In this document: piece after piece, positions 13,022 through 18,912 of the stretch
Numbering within the stretch: the stretch's first letter is position 1
How the letters are laid out: the number at the start of each line of letters is the position of its first letter
Assembly (NCBI GenBank): GCA_902495155.1
Contig: CABUWD010000027.1
Span: 1-18,912, forward strand
Reading direction: 5' to 3'
Source: an uncultured Collinsella sp.
Lineage (GTDB): Bacteria > Actinomycetota > Coriobacteriia > Coriobacteriales > Coriobacteriaceae
DNA: 18,912 nucleotides
Notes under the pieces: generated by a model
The model's input: only the letters and a program-made list of their open reading frames with translations
Databases searched by the model: none
Told to the model about the DNA's origin: nothing
Translations under genes and position numbers: made by a program

Positions 13022-13915
13022 ATGTCTACCGTCACTACCATCAAGCGCGGCGGCCTCACCGCGGCCATCGATTCCATGGGCGCCCAGCTCACGAGCCTTG
13101 CCCTCAACGGCAACGAGTATCTGTGGCAGGGCGACCCCGCCTTTTGGGGCAAGCACGCGCCCATCCTGTTCCCCATTGTGGGTTCGCTGCGCAACAACAC
13201 GGCAACGTCTGCGGCCGGCACCTGCGAGATGCCGCGCCACGGACTCGCGCGCATCGTCGAGCACAAGCTGGTCGAGGTTTCGGAGGACGGCTCCTCGGTA
13301 ACCTACGAGATCACCGACACGCCCGAGTCGCTCAAGGCCTTTCCCTTCCACTTTAAGCTCAACATGACCTATGCACTCACCGGCGACGCTACGCTCACCC
13401 AGACCTTTGCCGTCACCAACACCGGCGACGTGGATCTGCCGTTCTCGATGGGCGGTCACCCTGCCTTTAACGTGCCGGCTCCCGGTGCCGAGGACGAGGC
13501 ATTCGAGGATTACGAGCTGGCGTTTACCGAGGCTTGGACTAACGAGGCTCCCATCATCACGCCCGACGGTCTTATGACGTTCGAGGGCAGCTACAAGGCT
13601 CCCGATAACTCGGACGTGCTGCCCATCACGCACCGCAGCTTCGATAACGATGCCATCATGTTCACCGATACTCCGGGCTCCACGCTCACGCTGCGCGGCC
13701 GCAAGTCGGGTCACGGCGTCAAGATCGACTTTGAGGGCTTTAAGTACATTGGCGTGTGGTCTGCCGCCAACGACGCTCCGTTTGTGGCGCTCGAGCCCTG
13801 GACCGGTCACACCACCATGGACACCGAGGACGATGTCTTTGAGCACAAGGTCAACACCATTACGCTGGCACCGGGCGAGACGGACGTCCGCAGCTTTAGC
13901 GTCACCTTATTCTAG
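13022..13915 (+). CDS. Aldose 1-epimerase family protein (LacX-like)
   Basis: The product has 297 aa with the beta-sandwich signature of the LacX/YeaD-type galactose mutarotase-like family. Likely active-site residues include His73 (EMPRHGLAR), His146 (FSMGGHPAFN) and a late acidic residue in VALEPWTG. The family interconverts anomers of aldoses in the cytoplasm; the sugar is not predictable. The start at 13022 follows GGAGGAAG; an upstream ATG at 12998 would place that site inside the gene. Transcription probably ends at the hairpin at 13991-14023. Neighbouring genes do not point to a sugar pathway. Confidence 0.9.
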   Translation: MSTVTTIKRGGLTAAIDSMGAQLTSLALNGNEYLWQGDPAFWGKHAPILFPIVGSLRNNTATSAAGTCEMPRHGLARIVEHKLVEVSEDGSSVTYEITDTPESLKAFPFHFKLNMTYALTGDATLTQTFAVTNTGDVDLPFSMGGHPAFNVPAPGAEDEAFEDYELAFTEAWTNEAPIITPDGLMTFEGSYKAPDNSDVLPITHRSFDNDAIMFTDTPGSTLTLRGRKSGHGVKIDFEGFKYIGVWSAANDAPFVALEPWTGHTTMDTEDDVFEHKVNTITLAPGETDVRSFSVTLF

Positions 13916-13990
13916 AGGTTCCGCCGTTCTGACGAACGGCGGACTAGTCGACGCTGCGCGCCGCCCAGGGCGACAATTTGTCATTCAAAA

Positions 13991-14023
13991 GGCAAGGCAT
14001 GACCAGAAGGTCTATGCCTTGCC
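13991..14023 (+). terminator. Intrinsic terminator of the epimerase gene
   Basis: GGCAAGGCATGACC-AGAA-GGTC-T-ATGCCTTGCC forms a stem of 14 pairs with one bulge and a 4-nt loop, followed by TTTTT. It lies about 75 bp after the epimerase stop. A-rich bases before the stem make it potentially bidirectional. Confidence 0.85.
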
Positions 14024-14034
14024 TTTTTCATGCC

Positions 14035-14090
14035 TAGTCGTTGGGGACGTTCTTGTTTGACTAGTCGTTTAAGAACGTCCCCAACGACTA
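14035..14090. repeat. 20-bp perfect inverted repeat
   Basis: TAGTCGTTGGGGACGTTCTT (14035-14054) pairs exactly with 14071-14090 around a 16-nt loop that contains CTAGTCGTTT, a third partial copy of the arm end. No T-tract follows. It probably belongs to the same type of host intergenic palindromes as those at 11855 and 18605. Confidence 0.8.
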
Positions 14091-14114
14091 CCAATCGTTT
14101 TCAGTTCGTAAACT

Positions 14115-14139
14115 TGCATATATGCATTTATATATGCAT
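14115..14139. promoter_or_regulatory. AT-rich palindromic operator candidate upstream of the ABC operon
   Basis: TGCATATATGCA (14115-14126) is a perfect palindrome; ATGCAT recurs at 14122-14127 and 14134-14139, one helical turn apart. This AT island in GC-rich DNA lies about 70 bp before the binding-protein start. The shape recalls arginine-repressor (ArgR/AhrC) boxes, which would suit an amino acid transporter; that identification is inference. Confidence 0.4.
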
Positions 14140-14208
14140 TTGCTGGAGGTAGCGCTGAGCGGTATCCTGTTAAGTCGTCAGCATACGATTCAACAGGGAA
14201 GGCAGATT

Positions 14209-15135
14209 ATGCATTCTCCCCATCAACGCGACGCGCATCCACAGCCGGTATGCAGCCGTCGCATCTTTTTGGGTAGCGCTCTCGCTGCGAGCGCTTCCGT
14301 CGTCGCCGGCGCGCTTGCCGGCTGTCAGCGCCCGTCAACGCTCAAGGTGGTTCGGCCCACGACGGGCGGCGGTCGCGACGACCTGTCCGATTCCGTGATC
14401 GGCAAGGACAAGATCCGCATTGGCATGGAGGCGGCCTACGCCCCGTACAACTGGCAGGTCTCCGAAGCCAGCGAGTACACCATCCCCATCGACAACGTGC
14501 AGGGCGCCTATGCCGATGGTTACGACGTGCAGATCGCCAAGATCGTCTGCAAGGCCCTCGGCGGCGAGCCCGTTGCCGTCAAACAGAGCTTCTCGGGTCT
14601 TATCGATTCGCTCAACAACGGCCAGATCGACCTCATCATTGCCGGCATGAGCGCCACGCCCGAGCGCGAGGAGTCTGTCGGCTTTTCCGACCCGTACTTC
14701 ATTGGCTACTTTGGCCTGTTCGTAAAAGAGGGTTCCCCCTACCAAAACGCGACCAAGCTCAGCGACTTTAGCGGCGCTACGGTGCTCGGGCAAAAGGACA
14801 CCATGCTCGATACCGTCATCGACGAGATCCCGGGCGTTGTCCACAAAAACCCGGTCGACTCGGTCCCCACGGTGTTTTCGAATCTGCTGCAGGGCACCTG
14901 CGACGCCGTGACTTACAACACCGAGAATGAGAAGGGCTATATGGCCCAAAATCCCGGTATCGTCCCCATCCAGTTTGCCGAGGGCGAGGGCTTTAAGCAG
15001 GAGGTCACGGCAAATGTCGGTTGCCGCAAGGGCTCGGACAAGCTGCTTAAGCTCATCGACAAGACACTCAAGGGCATTAGCCAAGAGGAGCGCGACCAAA
15101 TGTGGGACGCGTGCCTCGACCGTCAGCCGGCATAG
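14209..15135 (+). CDS. Polar amino acid ABC transporter, substrate-binding lipoprotein
   Basis: The 308-aa product begins with a twin-arginine type lipoprotein signal: SRRIFLG (16-22), a hydrophobic run, and lipobox LAGC (Cys39). The mature part is a family 3 solute-binding protein (SBP_bac_3): IRIGMEAAYAPYNW near its start, the GYDVQIAKIVCKALG helix, and DLIIAGMSATPEREESVGFSDPY, the typical ligand-domain signature. The substrate is probably a polar or charged amino acid; it cannot be fixed from sequence. GGGAAGG lies 7 nt before the start, and in-frame codons upstream have no such site. It is the first gene of an operon with the permease (9 bp later) and ATPase. Confidence 0.93.
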   Translation: MHSPHQRDAHPQPVCSRRIFLGSALAASASVVAGALAGCQRPSTLKVVRPTTGGGRDDLSDSVIGKDKIRIGMEAAYAPYNWQVSEASEYTIPIDNVQGAYADGYDVQIAKIVCKALGGEPVAVKQSFSGLIDSLNNGQIDLIIAGMSATPEREESVGFSDPYFIGYFGLFVKEGSPYQNATKLSDFSGATVLGQKDTMLDTVIDEIPGVVHKNPVDSVPTVFSNLLQGTCDAVTYNTENEKGYMAQNPGIVPIQFAEGEGFKQEVTANVGCRKGSDKLLKLIDKTLKGISQEERDQMWDACLDRQPA

Positions 15136-15144
15136 GGAGGCAGC

Positions 15145-16293
15145 ATGAAAACCATCAATCGCCTGGCCTCCTTTATCAAGGCCGACCACCGTTATGTGTA
15201 CCTGGGCACGAGCGTTATCGCGGCGCTCGGCCTGGCGTTTAGCCAACGCAACCCCACGCCGATGAGCTTCTTGGCCCCCACCGGTATCTTCCAAGACTGC
15301 CTCTGGACAATCCTTTGGGCCTGGCTCGTCGTGTCGGTGGCGGCGCTGATCACCAAACTCATGCACTGGAACGACTATCGCGAAAAATCGCCGTTTGTTT
15401 CCGAGCGTTTCCGTCGCGGCGCGCGCCTAGGCAGCTATGTCGTCGTTGCTATTGCGGCGATCTTCTTTGTCGACCGCTGCGTCATGTCATTTATCGACCT
15501 GGTGCAGGTGAGCATTGTCTCGGATTCCAACCCCAGCGACTTTTTGTCGAGCCTGGTCTACATGACCTACAAGAGCGGGGACTTCTTCATTCGCGGTATC
15601 GAGATCACCATCGCGCTTGCCACCTTCGGTACCGTCATCGCATTCTTCCTGGCACTGCTCTTTGTGTTCCTGCGTATTCAGACGTTCGACCGCGTGGATA
15701 ACGACCTGGTGCGCTTCTTTAAGAGTATCGGCCGCGGCTTTGCGACCGTCTACTCCACCATCGTGCGCGGCACGCCCATGATGGTCCAGGGCCTGCTCAT
15801 CTATTACGCGGGCTTCACCGTTTTGCGCGGCATGGGCTTCGAGACCGCTCAGGCCAACCAGATTTGGAGCACCTTCACCGCCGGCCTCGTCACCATCTCG
15901 CTCAACTCCACCGCCTACATGATGGAGGTCCTGCGCGGCGGCATCGAGTCCATCGATCCCGGCCAGGCCGAGGCAGCACGCTCGCTGGGCCTGTCGCAGT
16001 GGCAAGCTATGCGCAAAGTCGTGTTCCCCCAGGGCATTAAAAACGCGATTCCGGCGCTCACCAACGAGCTCATTATCAACATCAAGGACTCGTCGGTGCT
16101 CTCGGTTATCGGCGTGTTCGACCTCATGTACGCCACCACCACCGTCGCCGGCGTGTACTATCGCCAGATGGAAGTCTACTGCGTGGCGCTCGTGGTCTAC
16201 CTGATCCTGACGCTCGTGGCGAGCCGCCTGCTCGAGGCCTTTGGCAAAAAGCTCGGCGCCGAGGCTCCGGTCACGCTGCCCAGCTCCAACTAG
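15145..16293 (+). CDS. Polar amino acid ABC transporter, permease with N-terminal extension
   Basis: The product has 382 aa, while HisM/GlnP-type permeases have about 220. The C-terminal 230 residues are typical: GIEITIALATFGTVIAFFLALL, then STIVRGTPMMVQ, then LNSTAYMMEVLRGGIESIDPGQ and the EAA loop (276-302, EAARSLGLSQWQAMRKVVFP) that contacts the ATPase. About 150 N-terminal residues contain roughly three extra membrane segments (about 17-32, 50-72 and 97-120) that are absent from the standard family. GGAGG precedes the start. It likely pairs as a homodimer with the ATPase at 16316. The extension may be a lineage feature of Coriobacteria. Confidence 0.93.
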   Translation: MKTINRLASFIKADHRYVYLGTSVIAALGLAFSQRNPTPMSFLAPTGIFQDCLWTILWAWLVVSVAALITKLMHWNDYREKSPFVSERFRRGARLGSYVVVAIAAIFFVDRCVMSFIDLVQVSIVSDSNPSDFLSSLVYMTYKSGDFFIRGIEITIALATFGTVIAFFLALLFVFLRIQTFDRVDNDLVRFFKSIGRGFATVYSTIVRGTPMMVQGLLIYYAGFTVLRGMGFETAQANQIWSTFTAGLVTISLNSTAYMMEVLRGGIESIDPGQAEAARSLGLSQWQAMRKVVFPQGIKNAIPALTNELIINIKDSSVLSVIGVFDLMYATTTVAGVYYRQMEVYCVALVVYLILTLVASRLLEAFGKKLGAEAPVTLPSSN

Positions 16294-16315
16294 GCTAAAG
16301 ACGAGGAGAATCATC

Positions 16316-17101
16316 ATGGCAGATACCGCCATTACCGGCGTTGCGGCCGCCGCACAGACCAATGAGCCGCTCATCCGCGTCGAGGGCCTGCGCAAGAGCT
16401 TCGGCTCGCTCGAGGTGCTCAAGGGCATCGACCTGTCCGTTAACCCCGGCGAGGTCGTCACCATCATCGGCGCCTCGGGTTCGGGCAAGTCGACCTTCCT
16501 GCGCTGCCTCAACCTGCTCGAGACCCCGGACGCGGGCCACATCTGGTTCCACGGCCAGGACCTCACGGCCGAGCGCTGCAACATCAACAAGCTGCGCGAG
16601 GACATCGGCATGGTGTTCCAGGGCTTTAACCTGTTCAACAACATGGATGTGCTCGATAACTGCACGCTCGCGCCCGTCACGCTCAAAAAGATGAGCAAGG
16701 CCGAGGCCGAGAAGGTCGCGATGGAGCATCTGACGAGCGTGGGGCTCGAGAAGTTCGCGCACGCCGCCGTGGGTCGCCTGTCCGGCGGCCAAAAGCAGCG
16801 CGTTGCCATCGCTCGTGCCCTATGCATGAATCCGCAGATCATGCTGTTCGACGAGCCGACCTCCGCACTCGACCCCGAGATCGTGGGAGAGGTGCTCGAG
16901 GTCATGCGCAAGCTCGCTGCCGACGGCATGACCATGGTCGTCGTCACGCACGAGATGGCCTTTGCCCGCACGGTGTCCGACCGCGTGGTCTTTATGGACA
17001 AGGGCGTGGTCCTCGAGGACGCCGCGCCGGCGGAGCTCTTTGGCAACCCCAAGCACCAGCGTACCCGCGAGTTCCTCTCGCGTTATCTCGAGGACAAATA
17101 G
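16316..17101 (+). CDS. Polar amino acid ABC transporter, ATP-binding protein (GlnQ-type)
   Basis: The 261-aa product has all ABC ATPase motifs: Walker A GASGSGKST (52-60), the Q-loop in GMVFQGFNLF, signature LSGGQKQR, Walker B IMLFDEPTSALD and the switch histidine in VVVTHEM. The closest type is PAAT/GlnQ, with a short N-terminal extension (about 18 residues) before the first strand. GAGGAG lies before the start at 16316. It completes the uptake complex of the two preceding genes. The peptidase gene follows after 72 bp and may be cotranscribed. Confidence 0.95.
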   Translation: MADTAITGVAAAAQTNEPLIRVEGLRKSFGSLEVLKGIDLSVNPGEVVTIIGASGSGKSTFLRCLNLLETPDAGHIWFHGQDLTAERCNINKLREDIGMVFQGFNLFNNMDVLDNCTLAPVTLKKMSKAEAEKVAMEHLTSVGLEKFAHAAVGRLSGGQKQRVAIARALCMNPQIMLFDEPTSALDPEIVGEVLEVMRKLAADGMTMVVVTHEMAFARTVSDRVVFMDKGVVLEDAAPAELFGNPKHQRTREFLSRYLEDK

Positions 17102-17173
17102 CCGACCGCAAACGCTTGCGTGGCAGGGCCGCTCCGGTGGGGCGCCCCTCGTCATCACAATCGAAAGGATGTC

Positions 17174-18589
17174 ATGGCCGAGGTTTGGCGCTTCTTTGCG
17201 CATGAGGATGATTTTGCCGGTATAGACGAGGCCGGCGCATGCGAGCGCCTAGGCCGTGTGCTGTCGTTTCCGACCATTTCGAGCATGGATGCCGAGGCAG
17301 TGGACTGGCAGCCGTTCGACGACCTGCGCGCCTATATGCAGCAGGCCTGGCCGCGCGTGTTTGCGGCGGGCGAGGTCGAGCTCATCGATCGTTCGTTGCT
17401 GGTGACGCTTTCCGGCTCCGACCCCGCACTCAAGCCCGTTGTGCTCATGGGTCACATGGACGTGGTCCCCGTGGTGCCGGGTACCGAGGACGACTGGACG
17501 TACGCCCCCTTTAGCGGGCATGTAGACGACACCTACATTTGGGGTCGCGGCGCCATCGATATGAAAGACCAGGTCGCAGGCATTCTCGAGGCGGTTGAGT
17601 ATGCGCTGGCGCACGGTTGGCAGCACGAGCGCACGCTGCTCCTGGCTTTTGGCCAGGACGAGGAGACTACGCAGTACGGCGCAGGCGCCATCGGCCGCGC
17701 GCTCGAGGAGCGCGGCATTGAGCTTGAGTACCTGATCGACGAGGGTGACTACCGCATCGTTCCGGCTGCCGAGTACGGCGCGGGCGAGGGCTGGCTTATG
17801 CATGCCGACCTTGCCGAGAAGGGCTACGCCGATATTGTGCTCAAGACGAAGAGTGAGGGCGGGCATTCGTCCAACCCCTACGGTGGCACTTCGCTCGAGG
17901 TGCTCAGCCGTGCCATCACCGCAATCTGCGATATCGAGTGGCCGACGCGCGCGACCGACTTGCTTGCCGCCCAACTCGTCGAGTTGGGGCTCTACACGGC
18001 CGATGAAATTGCCGCCAACGGGGATGCCATTGTCCGCGATTGCCTCGCCAGCAAGAAGCTCTATCCGCTGGTGACGACCACCTGCGCGCCCACGCAGATC
18101 GAGGGTGGCAGCACCGGCGCCAACGTAATGCCGCAGGATATGTGGGCCAATATCAACTTCCGCATGCTCGAGGGCACGAGCGTGGCCGACGTTGTGGCGC
18201 GCTGCCGTGAGGCGGTTGCCGGGGCGGACCTTGCCGGTCGTGTCGAAGTGGAGCTGGGCCCCGGCAGTTCCGAACCCTCGCCGTCCCCGCGCATCGGTGG
18301 TCCCGGTCTCGAAGCGGTTCGCTCCATCGCCGCCCGCTATTTCCGTGATCCAAAGGGGACGGAGGAAAACGGATCATTCGAGCCAGTGGCAATTGTGCCC
18401 TCGACCGTGATCGGTGCGACCGACGCTGCCAACTACCAGCGCATTTGCCCTGAGTGCATTCGCTTCTCGGCCTTTGTGGTTGATGACGACGAGTGTGATC
18501 GCGGCGTCCACGGCACCAACGAGCGCATCACCCGCCGCGCCTACCTCCAGGGCATCCGCTTCCTCGTCGCTCTACTCCAAACGCTCTAG
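17174..18589 (+). CDS. M20 family zinc metallopeptidase
   Basis: The product has 471 aa with the M20 layout: a zinc-binding catalytic domain split by a dimerisation (lid) domain. Likely metal ligands are His94 and Asp96 (MGHMDVVPV), Asp129 (GRGAIDMKD) as the bridging residue, Glu163/Glu164 (GQDEETTQ) as general base and ligand, Asp189 and a C-terminal histidine (GVHGTNERI). The closest type is the PM20D1/carboxypeptidase-S-like group, which cleaves dipeptides or N-acyl amino acids. GAAAGGA lies before the ATG at 17174. Its position after the amino acid ABC genes suggests intracellular hydrolysis of an imported peptide or amino acid conjugate. Confidence 0.92.
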   Translation: MAEVWRFFAHEDDFAGIDEAGACERLGRVLSFPTISSMDAEAVDWQPFDDLRAYMQQAWPRVFAAGEVELIDRSLLVTLSGSDPALKPVVLMGHMDVVPVVPGTEDDWTYAPFSGHVDDTYIWGRGAIDMKDQVAGILEAVEYALAHGWQHERTLLLAFGQDEETTQYGAGAIGRALEERGIELEYLIDEGDYRIVPAAEYGAGEGWLMHADLAEKGYADIVLKTKSEGGHSSNPYGGTSLEVLSRAITAICDIEWPTRATDLLAAQLVELGLYTADEIAANGDAIVRDCLASKKLYPLVTTTCAPTQIEGGSTGANVMPQDMWANINFRMLEGTSVADVVARCREAVAGADLAGRVEVELGPGSSEPSPSPRIGGPGLEAVRSIAARYFRDPKGTEENGSFEPVAIVPSTVIGATDAANYQRICPECIRFSAFVVDDDECDRGVHGTNERITRRAYLQGIRFLVALLQTL

Positions 18590-18604
18590 CCAAAAAGCAA
18601 GCCC

Positions 18605-18637
18605 TTGGTGCAATGGGGTCAGGTTTGTTTGCACCAA
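18605..18637. repeat. Inverted repeat after the peptidase gene
   Basis: TTGGTGCAA (18605-18613) pairs with TTGCACCAA (18629-18637). It is 16 bp after the peptidase stop and lacks a following T-tract. It may serve as a weak terminator or belong to the host intergenic palindrome set. Confidence 0.55.
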
Positions 18638-18730
18638 TCATTCCGTGCGGGTTATATGCAGGTTTGCCTGCGCACGCTATCATGTATGGGTTAGACCGCA
18701 ACTATGTACCCCATACGCGAAGGGATGCGC

Positions 18731-18757
18731 ATGTATCTGAAGATCGACATGTTCTAG
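18731..18757 (+). CDS. Possible 8-codon minigene or leader peptide upstream of prfA
   Basis: GAAGGG precedes ATG at 18731 by 6-7 nt, and the frame reads MYLKIDMF and then TAG. It lies about 80 bp before prfA. An ATG at 18725 is also in frame. Translation is only suggested by the ribosome binding site; chance is quite possible. Confidence 0.2.
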   Translation: MYLKIDMF

Positions 18758-18838
18758 CCGGGCTTACCCCCGCAGCGGCGCCCCGCGCCCCATCAATTCT
18801 GCCGATTTTCACCTTCACGCATCTAAAGGAGTCCTGCC

Positions 18839-18912
18839 ATGCGCGACAAGCTCGAAAAGATCATCAAGGCCTACGAGGAGCTCGAGAAGAAGCTTTCCGA
18901 CCCGGCCGTCGC
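18839..18912 (+). CDS. prfA: Peptide chain release factor 1 (5' end only)
   Basis: Only the first 24 codons are visible, MRDKLEKIIKAYEELEKKLS followed by DPAV, which match the helical N-terminus of bacterial RF1. RF1 releases peptides at UAA and UAG codons. AAAGGAG lies 7 nt upstream of the start. The domain with the PxT codon-reading motif and the GGQ loop lie outside the window, so the call rests on the N-terminus alone; RF2 is less likely. Confidence 0.72.
   Translation, partial: MRDKLEKIIKAYEELEKKLSDPAV

Noticed and set aside
13991..14090. Terminator and 20-bp inverted repeat as one attachment site
   Set aside because: No integrase or element boundary is near; the first hairpin with TTTTT is an ordinary terminator.
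14335..15366. A 343-codon minus-strand reading frame opposite the binding protein
   Set aside because: Shadow of the binding-protein gene; no ribosome binding site or recognisable domain.
15487..17052. A 521-codon reading frame on the minus strand opposite the ABC permease and ATPase
   Set aside because: It is a high-GC shadow of two clear genes, with biased composition and no family match.

Overview
The window looks like chromosome from a gut member of the Coriobacteriia, most like Collinsella. The clues are GC-rich codon use, the gene content, and many short GC-rich intergenic palindromes. This assignment is inference, since no rRNA or other marker is present. A GC-rich host background is interrupted by one visibly AT-richer block of about 7.9 kb (about 284-8159).

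Region 1 (1-332 and 8145-8198): a low-molecular-weight protein tyrosine phosphatase gene on the minus strand was split by the block. Its displaced native 5' end, with a good ribosome binding site, lies at 8145-8198. A synonymously diverged replacement 5' end, supplied by the element, is joined to the rest of the gene at 294-332. The two copies align without gaps at a constant offset of 7866 bases, which gives the element's length and its attachment sites.

Region 2 (284-8159): an integrative element. It carries a Tn916-type tyrosine integrase, candidate arm-type integrase sites at both ends, a serine resolvase with a multi-copy candidate res site, and a superfamily 2 helicase-like ATPase in tandem with the resolvase. 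A hairpin-rich segment at 6446-6688 is a candidate origin or transfer site. Two genes for exported proteins (one Sec-exported with paired CxxC motifs, one lipoprotein) make up the rest. No relaxase, Rep protein or excisionase is recognisable.

The most unusual part of the element is that both exported-protein genes follow related structured RNA leaders. Each leader begins 6 nt after an extended -10 promoter. Each has a 13-bp closing helix whose bases differ while pairing is kept, a side hairpin, an inner helix and a long stem-loop. After the closing helix comes a conserved ACUGUGG, a small hairpin, a downstream competitor for the closing helix, and a stem that covers the Shine-Dalgarno sequence. 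This looks like a paired riboregulator, possibly a new class.

Region 3 (8232-14090): host genes. These are an AAA+ ATPase with a DUF4143 domain preceded by nested inverted repeats, an MFS efflux permease, a divergent type 1 IPP isomerase-like Nudix protein that appears to lack the catalytic cysteine, a single-pass membrane protein, and a LacX-type aldose epimerase followed by a strong terminator.

Region 4 (14115-18589): a polar amino acid ABC uptake operon (Tat-type lipoprotein binding protein, permease with an unusual N-terminal extension, ATPase) followed by an M20 metallopeptidase. An AT-rich palindromic operator-like site lies upstream. Together they suggest uptake of an amino acid or short peptide and its hydrolysis. 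The window ends inside the start of prfA (release factor 1).
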